From contig JAGPXD010000005.1 of NCBI GenBank assembly GCA_020746995.1, forward strand, positions 1,612,001 to 1,676,000: a stretch of 64,000 nucleotides of DNA, in the 5' to 3' direction. Of the stretch, positions 1-11,454 are shown in pieces. Position 1 is the first letter of the stretch; every line of letters starts with the position of its first letter. A program made the position numbers and the translations under genes. This stretch comes from Plectosphaerella cucumerina (Eukaryota; Ascomycota; Sordariomycetes; Glomerellales; Plectosphaerellaceae). The notes beneath the pieces are model-generated. The model made no database searches and had not been told where the DNA came from. It saw only the letters and a program-made list of their open reading frames with translations.

Positions 1-1004
1 CCGGCTGGTCAGACTTATCACTCGTCGTCCTGGGCAAAGCTCAGGTTCGGCATCAGGAGATGCGCCGTCTGAATGTGTGTGGGAAGTGTCCGCAGCTCAT
101 AGACACATCGAGGAACGCCCCTCAATCCCGTTGAGATCCTGCCGCTCCTCTGCAACACTTCAACGCCCGCCGCGCCGGGGTGTGAGCTCCCCTGCGACAC
201 CGCAGGATCAACGAACGCTACTCGGACTGTTGACCCCTCGACCTTGCCAGAACCGGCAGTCCGGCCCCGACCCCTCGTGGATGCAAGACAGCCAGACCGT
301 GGAAGCGAGACCCTGATCCTCCTCTTGCGCCTGCCCGCGCAGTGCTTACTTGCGCAATGAGTGGGGGCTGGCCTCTGTTGGGGGACGGGTCGTCGCTCGC
401 GTTGGCGTCTTGCTATGGCGGCTTTACGCCATCCTCGTTTCTTATTCACCTTCCTTCTCTGGACAGACGCCAGCCTAGTCGGCGCCTCCAGAAAAGTCGC
501 GCGCTCCCCATGCTGGCGGCTGCCGAGACCTGCACGGATTTTGCACCCTGGCCACGATGCCTGCATGCAACCCATCCCCCCATGCACCCTCAGTTTCGAG
601 TCTGGCCCACGTCGTGGGGTGAGAAGGAGAGTGACAGCGGACGGCATCGTTCTGCGGCATGAAGCCCTCCCGCCAGCCACAGGAAGCTCTCCGAACACAC
701 TGCCGACCTTCGAGAAGACTCGATGTGACATTCTCATCAAGCGTTGTGCATGGCGGTAGACGTGCAGTCGTCGTGCCGTCCCCGAGCCGTCCCTGGGATG
801 TCGGGGGGTCAACCTGCACCCGCGGCAGTACCTGACATGATGGCATGGCGGTTGCTTTTGCTAGACGACCAGCTTCGGAACTCTACGAAGTATAGACATG
901 ATGGCCCGCTTGCTTTGTCGAAAACCAACCACCCCTCGAGTCATCCGATATCTGGGCCGTCCCGTCACTCACCCGCGCTGACTGCGTTTCATGGCGCGGT
1001 CGAC
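1..1004. other. intergenic, no gene seen
   Basis: I see no supported gene here. The open frames on both strands have arginine/proline/serine-rich, low-complexity translations with no recognisable domain. The right end is the 3' flank of the tubulin cofactor D gene. Confidence 0.6.
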
Positions 1005-4000
1005 CTAGCCCAGCTGGAGCTCGGACACCAGCCTCTTGACCGCGGCCTTATCTGCCCTCCCCCAGTCTACCCCCTTCAACACCTCCTTGGCCTTCGTGCC
1101 GTCCTCGGCAGTGTCGCAGACCAGCCGCCACAGCTCGTCGACCACGAGGCTCCTGACGCGGGGCCACGGGTGAGACATGAGCGCCCCCAGCCGCTTCTTG
1201 GCCTCGGCCACCCCCTCCTTCCGCTTCTCGGACAGTCCCTCGTCGCCCTCGACGGCCAAGTATTGGTATTCCAACGCTGCTACACACCCGTACACGCGGA
1301 TGCAGGCCTCGAGCTTGCGCACGTTGCCTGTCTTGTACCCGGCTTTTTGGACCAGAAGGCATAGCCGGCGCAGGTTGATGATTCGGCAGGTCTGAAAAAT
1401 GCCCACGCGGAAGAGGAAGGCTACGATCTCGAGCGTCGGTACGAGGACGCGGTCGTGGCCCTGTTGCTGGTATGTGGACAGGTTGGCGACAAGGGCGGAG
1501 CAGACGGCCTCGAGGTTCACGTCCGTGGCGTCACAGAAGGACGTCAGTGCGGCGCGGGAGGCGATGACAAGGTCTTCGTTGCCCGTATCGGCCGACGTCA
1601 CGAAGCCCGCGAGGAGCCCGGCCATCCATGCCGCTGGGTCGGACTCTGCAATAGCTGCAATGCTCGGCTTGAGGCCACCTTCTGTTGTCGACAGGGATAG
1701 GAGGTTGTGGAAGTACGATCTTGAAGAGAAGGTAAGCCTTGTGAAACTGGCTGCGTATCTATCTTGATGTTAGTGATGGTACCTCATATCACAGGCTTTC
1801 AAACGACGTACTCTGGAAGGAGCGTCAGTGCCAGGACAGAGTGGGCCTCTGTCCGGACTCGGTCGAGCTTCTCGGCGGCGAGCCGCAGCACTCGGAGGTA
1901 GAGCTTCGACAGCGCTGCCTGCAGCTCCCCCCCACGAGGTTCTGAACCCAACTCGAGATTCTGCCAGATGATCTTGGTAGCGCGCAGGGCCTCGAGACGA
2001 ACATGTGAGCCCACGTCACCACGCGCGTTGGTCGTGTAGTCGTTCAGACCCGCAGCCAAGATGTCGAGGAAACCCAGGGGGTGATCACGAAGCACGATAC
2101 TTTGCGTCAGACTCTTGAGGATCGCAACGCGCGTGTCGATGTCGTTGTCGGCGTGCCACCTCGCTTGCAGGGCCTCGGCGGCCACGTCATCGGCGGCTGC
2201 CGTCTCCCGCGACAGTGCGGCGATGGGATGCGCCATGGTCAAGGCGAAGAAGTAGCCGTTGCTGTGGGTGGTGCGGGAGGTGGGCTTTTGGCGTACGGCG
2301 TCGGCCCAGTGTTTGATGATGGTGTTGCGCTCAGGGCGCGGGGACAAGGCGAGGAGCACGAGAGAGGCCTCTGAGGAGGCGGAGACGGCTTCTTTCTCTG
2401 CGCGTCCGAGGCCGGCGTCGATGACGGGCTTGCATGTTGACAAAAGTGACTGGATGTGGGAGGGGTTTGTTTCTAGAGAGTCGACTGAGGAGACGAGGCT
2501 TGACAAACTGTCTGTGCTCTTGGGGCAGACGACTTCGTAGCCGGGTCGGAGAGGGGCGGTCTCCGTGGATGCGGTGGTGTTGATGGTGAGCTGGAATAGA
2601 GGGAGTGAGGAGATGATGAGACGGCAGGCTGCTTCAGAGATGAGTTCTGGTCGTCTGTAGCTTGTGTCCCTTGCATCTTGGAGGATATTGCCCAGGTGCC
2701 CGAGCAGATTCCGGGCAGTATCTTGCAGAGACGTAGACTTCGCATCCAACTTTGCAGCGGTCAGGATAGCGGGGAGCTGGTCCAGCACGGCTGCCAGGCA
2801 CAAGAGCAGGCCGTGCCGCTCGTCGACTTGCCTGACCTGTAACGTGCCAAGCCACTCAATAACCATCTGCACAGATGTCTTGAACTGCTCCAGGGGCTCT
2901 GCTCCCTCTGAGGACGACAGAGCCAAGGTGAGAGTCCCGAACGAGACGCCCGCCACGCGTCGAGCTGCAGCATCCGGGTCTCCTATGCCTCGCCAGCCCA
3001 GCAGAGCGTTAAGCAGCGCCTTTCCGTACTGATCCGCTAGATTAGTAGCCTTGAGCGCAACCTCACGGATGGCTCGCGACCGGAGCGCGACGGAGTGGTA
3101 ATCGACGGCTTGGACAACCCAGATACCCTTCTCCACAGTGTCCGGATGCCGGCCGATGAGTTCCTGTAGGGCGGCCGAGGCGCCGCGGCGGATATTTCCT
3201 GCCGAGTCGAGGCACGCGGCGACCACTAGCTCGGTGGCGAGAACCTGGAGGACCGAGGCGTCTGCCGGGTGGGTTCTGGCGGCGATGACGCTGCTAGTGG
3301 GGACGGCGAGGAGCTCCTCCGTGGTGTACCGCCGGGCGAGGGCCCAGATGCCGAAGCATGCTGCGTCTCGGACGTTTGTGCCGATGGAGCCGCCGGAGGT
3401 ACTGCGCTTCTCGAAGGAGAGACCTAGGAGGAGGCCATGGATGATGTCCGCGAGCTGATGCGCAGGCGGCGAGCGCCGGTAGAGAAGGTTGGAGAGTGTG
3501 AGGATCAAGCCATGCCACTCGAGGGGGTCGACGGCGCCGAGGTCGCGCACCGGCCTGCCGCCGGCAACTTTCCGAGTGATGACGTTGCGGTTCAGAGACT
3601 CCAGGACGGCTTCGACGACCTGCTCGGCCATGTCCGGGTCGAGCTTGAGGGTGATGACGCTGAGGGCCTTGCTCGCGGCGATGCGGACGGGGGTGTCGTT
3701 GTCGGCGAGACACTCGAGGAGGTAGCTGATGGAGCTCTCGACAACTTCTGTGCCGGCCATATCCTGGGGCTGGCGGCGGAGGATCTGGACGGCGACGGAG
3801 CGGATGACCTTGATCATCATCTTGCGAGCGACGGCGTAGGAGCGGATGGATTCGAGAACGGGGCCTTCGTCTGTCGAAAGGGCGTGGGTGGCGGCAAATA
3901 TGGAGGGCAGATGGCTGTCAAGGTCGGACGTGTTGACAGAAGACTTTAGCACGCCGCCGAGGAAGGATAGAACGCCGATGTAGAAATAAGGCTGCTCTGA

Positions 4001-4873
4001 CGCCGTGTCCTGGCTCGGCCGGAGGGATGCCAGGGCCCAGCGAACGAGAACGTCGAGGATGCCGAGCTTCTGCATGTCCCTGCGCATGGCGATGCGGACG
4101 AGTAGTTGCCGCGCGCCATCTCGCTCCTTGCCGGGTGAGGCGAGGTACTTGATGCCGATGGGGAGGAGGCGGGTGGTGATGCCGGGCAGGTCCTTGGGCA
4201 GCGCGAGGTCGCGCAAGGGAGACGCGGCGGCTTCATCAGGTTCGGTTGAAGAGATGGAGGAAAGGTCAAAGGGAGCCAAGAGAAGGTGCGAGAGCCATAG
4301 AAGCACGACGTAGCGCTCTTCCCAGGTCCACTCGCGCTGTGACGGTTCGGCGGCGACGGCCTGGGCGCGCGACGAGTCTGTGACGGCGAGGATGGAGGGC
4401 CTAGCTGCTCTTCGCTCGGCAGACTCGAGTGCGGAAAGGAGGGGTTCGAGGTGGCGAGCCTCGACGGGGAGGAAGCGCAGGACGACGGAGGGCCCGCGGA
4501 TCTTGGAAAAGGTGTAGAGGAGCTTGCAGATGGCGACGGGGAGTGGCTCGAGAAGCTGGGCGCGGGGAGACGCGGCGGCAACCTGCGAGGGACGCGTGCG
4601 GCGGCGGGCGTGGGTGTCGAGGTGCTCGAGGTAGGAGGATGCGAGGAGGGGAAGCCACTGGGGGAGATGGGGGTCGAGGAGCTGGGGGAGTTCCTGGAAG
4701 GGGTCAAGGAGGGTGGAGGTGAGTCGCGTCGTCTCGGACATGCGGACGCGGGAGCGGAGCTGGCCGTCGGGTTTGCGGAGGAAGGGGCCTAGGGAGCGGT
4801 CGAAGTCGGCGATGAAGTCGGCGGAGACCTTTTGGAGCTTGATGTCCCGGTCATCCTCGGGGGCGTCCTCCAT
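1005..4873 (-). CDS. TBCD: tubulin-folding cofactor D (TBCD/Cin1/Alp1)
   Basis: Tubulin-specific chaperone D binds beta-tubulin and, with cofactors C and E, drives alpha/beta-tubulin heterodimer assembly in the cytosol. There are two exons, complement(1005..1758) and complement(1812..4873). The 53-nt intron 1759-1811 has a GTACGT donor and a CTAAC branch point before TAG. The join is in frame and gives 1271 residues, close to the human family length of about 1190. The protein is an all-helical HEAT/ARM-type solenoid. The start MEDAPEDDRDIKLQKVSADF and the repeated Leu/Ala-rich helices are typical, and the C-terminal exon carries the conserved cofactor D region, with RVRSLVVDELWRLV near its end. 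Stopping at the first exon would lose about 250 residues. The start is the first ATG of the long open frame; a 5' UTR intron cannot be excluded. Confidence 0.9.
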
Positions 4874-6410
4874 CTTGGTCGAGGTGTGTCTGCGTTGAAG
4901 CGGTCAGTCGCTGCGCTGGGTTGAGAGATATGAGACTCACGGGCCGATGGACCGAAGCTTTGATTTCTTCGACTCAAATGAACTAGAGGCTATGTGTCGG
5001 TGAGAGCTCCATGTTGGATCTGACGATGAGATGAGTGATGTGATTGCTGCCAGAATCGCAGCCTGTGGATGTACTGTGCGTGTTGATGCAGAGGCTCACT
5101 TGAAGCACTGTATGGAAGCTGGAAATGTGGAGCTCGGTCTAAGCTCGTGACCGAGAAGACCGACCTCACCGACACACTCACCGAGAGAGCAGGTGGTGTT
5201 CCTAAGTCTCACACAGTTGGCTGAAATGATAGGAAAAGGTCTTCGGCCTCATGGTTACTCTCATTGATAATAATCGGGTGTCCTATGTGTTTCGTGACTC
5301 CTCCCAATTCAGCTATTCTGATAGCGAGCAGAGGAAGAAACGAAATGCAGTCCTGAGGCCCAGGCTTCATGAAGTTGCCTGTTTTCCGTCATTATTATTT
5401 CTGGCTAAATTTGATCTACTCTCGTCACACAGTCAGGTTTCCATTTTTGGGCACTCTGCCAGGGTAAATCTATAGTCAAACAATAACAAACTTCGCGTAT
5501 ACTCCCTTCCATTCAAGGTCAAAGTTGCTTCCCTTTTGGTTCACTTTTAGGCCTGGCCCTGACGCCCCAAGACATACTCTTACGTGACAGAAATTCAACC
5601 TCAGAATGCTACACAGTCTTGATGCTATCATGTGACGAAAGCCTAAGTAACAGGCGTGGGCTCTCTGACCCGGATGTCATGCAAAGTGATAGCTTTCTTC
5701 ACGGCATGCCTCGGCGTTTGGCGTTACATCGGCGTCGGCCTCGCTTATGTCGTCCGAGGTCGGCATCTCACGGCCGAAGAAAGAAAGGATCTTCAGTCCA
5801 CATGAACAACCTCAACCGCCGGCCAACGCCCCAAAATCAGCCCTCGAAGCCGTTGGGCTCCTCTTCACGGCTCGGGCGCGGCCGTGGCGGGGTCTGAAAT
5901 GTTTCCTTACGGAAAGATTTGCCGCCAAACTGAGGGGTGAGAACCGCTGACCCGCATGAGGCGTACCGGCAAGCGAGATTGAGGGCCGGGGTGGTCCCAC
6001 GGCGAAAGAGTCCCCTTAGCGGTACACGACGGGGAGATGGTGGCTCCCGGGTCATCTGATAAGATGGCATCTGAGCGTCTGATTGGCGGTAACGATCGGC
6101 AACTCCTTCACCATCTCGGCGCCGTGCGTCCCTGTGCCCCCGCCCGATGCCTTGCCCGTTCGCGAGAGCAAGCATGTTCTCATGCCGGACAACTCATTTT
6201 GCGCGTTTAACCACCCGCGCTAGTGATGTATGGCTTTTTCAACCGCTCAGGACTGGGCCACGAGCCTCGAGATCGGACCACAACTTGGCATGGTCTTACC
6301 TGTGGTGGCGACGCCCAAAGTCCAAAGACAGGAAAGGCTCAGGAAGAGATGACTAGAGACGGGTCACGTCGGGCCAGAGGAGATGAACGGGAGGATGGGG
6401 TCCTCTTAAC
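4874..6410. other. intergenic, no gene seen
   Basis: This stretch lies between the divergent TBCD (-) and CFEM (+) genes. It is more AT-rich than its surroundings around 5220-5620. Only short open frames without recognisable features occur. The right end is the CFEM promoter. Confidence 0.6.
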
Positions 6411-6418
6411 TATAAATA
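6411..6418 (+). promoter_or_regulatory. TATA box (TATAAATA) of the CFEM gene
   Basis: TATAAATA lies 111-118 nt upstream of the CFEM start codon and is followed by a CT-rich stretch (about 6462-6520) typical of fungal transcription start regions. Confidence 0.5.
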
Positions 6419-6528
6419 CCCGTGCCTTCGTTGATAGAATCAAAGCTTGAAGAGGCCCATCACACTTTCCAGCTTCTCAAGTCCCCTTCAACATTCTACT
6501 CCACCACAATCCCACCCAAATCTTCAGC

Positions 6529-6973
6529 ATGAAGTTCTCCGCTCCCACTTGGGCCGCTGTTGCCTCCACCCTGGTCTCCATGGTCTCCCCGGCCGCTGCC
6601 GTCCCCCTCTGCGCTGTAAGGACGTACGAGCCCTTCAGGTTGTAACGGAAGACTCGCTGACAGATGCCTCCGCCGCAGCTCAACTGCTTCACCAACGTCA
6701 TTGCCGAGCACCCTCCCCTCACCTGTACTGAGGCCAACATGTTCCTGTGCTTCTGCAAGAGCCCCTTCCTGGCAGTCACCTTCCACGAGTGCGTGTGCAA
6801 CGAGTGTGCCACCCCGGCCCTGGCCGAGGAAGCTATCGCCTTTGGCCTCGACACCTGCGTCGGTATGTACTATGGCAGCCACACGCCTGATGTTGTCATT
6901 GTCTCTAACGTGTGCGCCATTTGCAGAGTACAATGCCCCCATCGATTGGCTCCCCACCACCTGCGTCGCTTGA
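6529..6973 (+). CDS. small secreted CFEM-domain protein
   Basis: Three exons, 6529..6615, 6664..6862 and 6927..6973, encode 110 residues. The introns are 48 and 64 nt, with GTAAGG and GTATGT donors. Residues 1-24 form a signal peptide (MKFSAPTWAAVASTL start, cleavage near PAAA-VPLC). The mature part is one cysteine-rich module with the CFEM order: PLC, NCF, TC, CFC, then EC-VC-NEC, DTC and TTC, ten cysteines in all. The usual Asp before the CxC motif is replaced by the TEAN segment. CFEM proteins bind haem/iron, sit in the wall, or act as effectors. There is no GPI tail or membrane helix, so this one should be freely secreted. The first intron falls directly after the first cysteine-alanine pair. 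The CFEM assignment rests on cysteine spacing, not on an alignment. Confidence 0.82.
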
Positions 6974-7890
6974 GCGTAGCAGGTAGTCTACTGGATTTGA
7001 AAGTGAAATGACTGGGTCTCTCGTTAGATGCATGAATACTACGTAGCGTTTGATTAGAAAAAATGCAAGCAAATGCTGCGTGTCTCTTGTCCGCCATCCG
7101 GTGCATTCTTTTTCGTCAACGACGTGCCCCTGACGGAAGCTATTTTAGCTTAACAGTTCTCAACGGCGGGTGGCGCCGCCTCCAGTCAGGCTCTTTTTGA
7201 ACTGCAATCAAAATCGACAATAGCCCTCCTAGCTGCCCGATTGTGGTCGAATGGTCTAATGACAATCTCGTAGCAATTGAACCTTCAGCAAGGGCCGATT
7301 TTGTAGAGGCAGTAAAGTACTTTACTTAACATACACTTGCTCTATGAATCCATCCACCGTAGCAGTTCATTGCAAGCGCAGTTGGTTATCAACACGTATC
7401 AACACGTCGAATAGGTACCAGATCAAGAACTACTTGTTTATAAGGCTGGTTATTTACAGCGCCGACAGTCTATCTTTATTGATTCTCTAACTGAATTCAC
7501 TGCTTCTGTCTACAGACAGGCCCTCCAACAGTTAGTACTGAATGGTCAAAGTTTGAGCAATTCGTAGGTTTGGACTCGGCCAGGCAGGGGTTGATGCGCC
7601 TAAAAGAGGCGTCCAGGGATCATCAGAAATCACGTGTTCGAAGAGGCGGTGTTGCCCAGCCATCATCAGCCTCACCTGATGTTTACCCCGCTTTGTATGC
7701 AACGACGAAGTGAACTTCATGCTCGCAGTCTCTGCGAACTCACATTAACCTAGATTGGCGTTGGATTCAAGTACGTTACTGTGTGCTACACGGGCGTCCC
7801 TTGAATGTCGATTGGACTACGCTGACATGTCTTAGGGCGACCCCCTCAGAGCGGCCCGTCCCGCGATACACACCTGTACCGGTAGCCCAA
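6974..7890. other. intergenic, no gene seen
   Basis: AT-richer spacer between the CFEM gene and the NLR. No coding signal is visible. A tandem CAACACGTAT/CAACACGTC pair lies near 7390-7410. Confidence 0.5.
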
Positions 7891-10800
7891 ATGGACCCCC
7901 TCAGCATCATCGCGTCGACAATCGCCATCGTCGGGGTTGTGGTGTCGAGTTCCAAAGCAATCCAGCACGTCAAAGGCCTCCCGAGCGAGTTCCTGGAGGT
8001 AAATCGGAACCTCCCCTCGTGCAGGACACCCTGGTTCTGGCTAGGGACCGCCTCAAAGACAATGGCTCTTCTCTGGATGAATCGTCCATGGAGGCCATAG
8101 AGCCTGTGCTCAGTGGTTGTGAAACGAAAGCCAAGATGCTGCAGGAAATATTCGACAAGGTCGAAAAGGGAGCGAAAGAAGGCGGTTCCGGCCTCGACTT
8201 GTACCGATCGGCCCTCCTTCGCCTGGGCAAGGCGCATCGAGTCGAAACCCTGCTTCAAGGTATCATCAAGAGCCTGGACCTGCTTGCGACCAACCACTTT
8301 TTCAGGTCGGCCATCCAGAGAGGCAAGCTGGTCGACGCCGAGTATGAGCTATCGTGCCTGAAATCCTCTGTGCCGGACTCGGAGTTCGATGGCTCGGGGA
8401 ACGTCCAGAACATTGCTGCTGGCGCGACCGGGCAGCAGACAAACATTTCCGGCCAGGGGCATTACATCAGTTCCGGGAGTGGCAAGCAGTTCAACGCTCA
8501 CATCATGAACTTTAGTGCGGAATAAGACACTCTTGCTTTTCCGTTTCCGAAACTGACTCTGTGTGCCTTTTCAGTTTCGACCATCAAAGGCGAGCGGCCG
8601 CCGTTTGATCTGAGTATACTTCATACCTCGCCGTACCTTGAGCGGAAGAACAGCGTTGCAGATCGAGTCCCCGGAACGTGTGAGTGGTTTGTAGGCCACA
8701 AACACTTCCTCAGTTGGCGGGAGAGTACAACTTCCAGCCTCCTCTGGGTATCTGCAAATCCTGGGTGCGGCAAGACGGTCCTCTCAAAGCACCTAGTGGA
8801 ACATGAGCTCCAGACGACCCAATCCAGAATCACCTGCTATTTCTTCTTCAAAGAAGATTTCGAAGATCAGAGGACTGCAAAGAGCGCCATCAGCTGCATC
8901 CTTCACCAGCTCTTCACTCAGAGGGAGAAGCTGCTTTCCCATAAAGTTCGCAAGCGGCTCGACACACATGCCACCCATCTCGCGAGTTCCTTTGACGAAC
9001 TCTGGGAGATCCTCGTCATGATAGCGCAGGACAATGGCAACACAGAATTCGTTTGCGTCCTCGACGCGCTCGACGAATGCGAAGAGCAGGACCGCAATGC
9101 TCTGGCCCAAGCCCTTCGCCGCTTCTACGGGTCGCCCGGCAACACCAACCTCAAGTTCCTCGTCACGGGACGACCACTCGAGCACGTCACATCTATCTTC
9201 CAGGACCTCACATCCTCTTCCATACCAGTAATTCATCTGGAAGGGGAAGCCCCGGAGGAACTGGATATGATCGCCCAAGAGATCAAGATCTACACCAGAC
9301 ACCGCGTTCGTCAGATCAAGCAAAACCTCCATCTTGACACGGGGGAGGAGATACTGCTTCTACGACAGCTCCAGAGCGTCCCAAACCAGACATACTTATG
9401 GCTCTATCTCACCCTGCGATCGATCGAGGACGATCTGACCATCACTAAAGACAAGATTCGCGAAATCGCCTCGGCACTCCCCCGAAGTGTGAATGACGCA
9501 TACGAAAAGATGCTCTCACAGAGCCATGATCCCGTCAACACCAGGAAGCTGCTTCATCTCGTCGTCGGGGCAACCCGCCCTCTGACGATTGCCGAGATGG
9601 ACTTTGCCCTGGCTCTACGCCCATATCACAAGTCATTCAAGGCCTTGGGCGATCGTCCGCCACCAGAACGCCTCAAGAAGCATATTCTGAGTCTCTGTGG
9701 CCATTTTGTCACCATCACAGATTCCAAGATCTACCTCCTTCACCAGACGGCAAAGGAATTTCTTGTCTCGAAACCTGACAAGTCCTCCGCTTCGCGACTG
9801 GTCTGGGAAGCATCACTTAAGCCTCAAGAGTCACATGGACTTCTTTCACAAATCTGCTTGCAGTATCTGTTATTCACAGACCTTGGAACTCTTTCCAATC
9901 TGACAAGGAACGAGAAGAAGTGGCCAGACCCTGTGGTCAACTCCATTTTCTTCGACTACGCCTTCGAGAATTGGGAAGTCCACACTCGGCTGGCAGACAG
10001 CGAAGACGCAAAGGTCCTCGACTCGTTGAGAAGGATCTGTGCGCCGGCCGGAGCTGGGAACTATCTCGCTTGTTCACACATGTGGATAGAATCCATTCTG
10101 AACGATGGGGACTACACGTACCGACCCGAAACCGCTACATGTACCGCTCTCATGGCGGCCTCAGCTTTCGGGTTCGAGCGTTTTGTGAAGCACCTGCTCG
10201 AAGCTGGTCGATCAGATGTAAACTGCAAAGACGGAATGGGGCGCACTGCACTACACTACGCCTCGGAAATGGGATTCGAAAGCGTGGTGAAGCAGTTGCT
10301 CAAGGGTCCCAAGTTCCGCCTGAAGAACGTCCGATCGTGGAAGGGCGCAAAAGTCGACGCGAAAAACGACCGTGGTCAAACACCGCTGATGGTAGCAGGT
10401 GCACATGGTCACGAGGCCGTCATCCAGCGGCTCCTGGATGGTGGCGCAAACATCAATTTGATGGATCCGATAGGAACAACGGCCCTCGGATATGCCGTCC
10501 AGGAAGAGGAAGAAAGGTGCGTACGGTTCCTCCTCAAGAGAGGTGCCGTGAATGAAGTGAAACGCGGAAATGGCCAATCGCCTCTACATTATGCCGCCGA
10601 AAACGGTCTCGAAAACATCACACGTCTGCTCATCGATGCCGGAACAAATGTCAACATCACAACTAGGAACGGAGACACGCCTCTAATGCTAGCCTGCCGT
10701 CAGGGATGGCGCCGCGCGGCTGTGGTGAAGGTCCTGATTGAAGCAAACACCGACACCGAGGTTCGAGACTCTTGGGGCCGTTCCGCACTCATGCACGCAG

Positions 10801-11454
10801 TGCAATGTGCCCCACCACCCCCGGACGAGGATTCTTTGGAAAGCCCGAAGGATATTGCCCTGATGCTCATCATGGCTGGTGCCCGAGAAGACGCCAAGGA
10901 TAACTTCGGAAACACGCCGAGGATGCTTCGGGAGGAGAGTCTTAAGAAGTGGACTCCGGGGCCGTCCCCGAATGCCGATCACTCCAAGGAACGGCGCACC
11001 CGGTTTGCCCGCTACCGGTGTACCACGTTGGGTTACTACGTGGCTACTGTTACGGCGGCCTTAATGATACTCTCGGCGGCACTGTTTCGACACCGCTGGT
11101 TGGCACTTCTTGCATCACTCAAAGACGGCCAGTTGCGTGATGCCATTCTCATTGGAGTTTGGGAGGTTGTGGCACTTGTTTTGTATCTCATCACAGCAGG
11201 TGAGTTCCACAGATGATTACTGGAACTTCCAGTTAGGTGCGGACGGGTTGACATATCTCACAGGAGTCCTGTTCATCGGCATGATCATCTATTCCACGCG
11301 ACCAAAAAGAACGACGGCACATCACAACACTTTCCTCGTCTCCCACTACTCCCCCTTGCTCTCCATCATCGGCCCTTCTGTTCTTGTTGCAACACTCGTA
11401 GTTTACGGCTTCTACTCCCGGATAAAGACCACGGAAGAGGACATTGCGACCTGA
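7891..11454 (+). CDS. SesA-NACHT-ankyrin NLR with C-terminal TM segments, frameshifted
   Basis: This is a fungal STAND/NLR immune-type receptor. The order is: SesA-like helical N-domain (start MDPLSIIASTIAIVG, about 7891-8400); Gly/Gln/Asn/Ser-rich linker (8400-8514); 60-nt intron 8515-8574; NACHT NTPase with Walker A NPGCGKT (about 8757-8777) and Walker B VLDALDEC (9057-9080); helical region; about seven ankyrin repeats (10130-10930; TALHYASEMG, TPLMVAGAHG, SPLHYAAENG); then four hydrophobic segments (about 11026-11088, 11142-11199, 11236-11295, 11356-11415). Two places break the frame. At 8011-8018 the N-domain passes from frame 1 to frame 3 as if one base were missing in a C run. After 11199 the C-terminal TM half lies in another frame, reachable only through a 37-nt GTGAGT..TTAG intron (11200-11236) or an indel. 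Without repair the longest intact frame runs from about 8575 to 11216. It is either a decaying NLR or an assembly artefact. Confidence 0.72.

Noticed and set aside
18..812. 264-residue minus-strand open frame
   Set aside because: Arg/Gly/Ser-rich translation with no domain, signal peptide or splice context; opposite-strand frames are similarly open by base composition.
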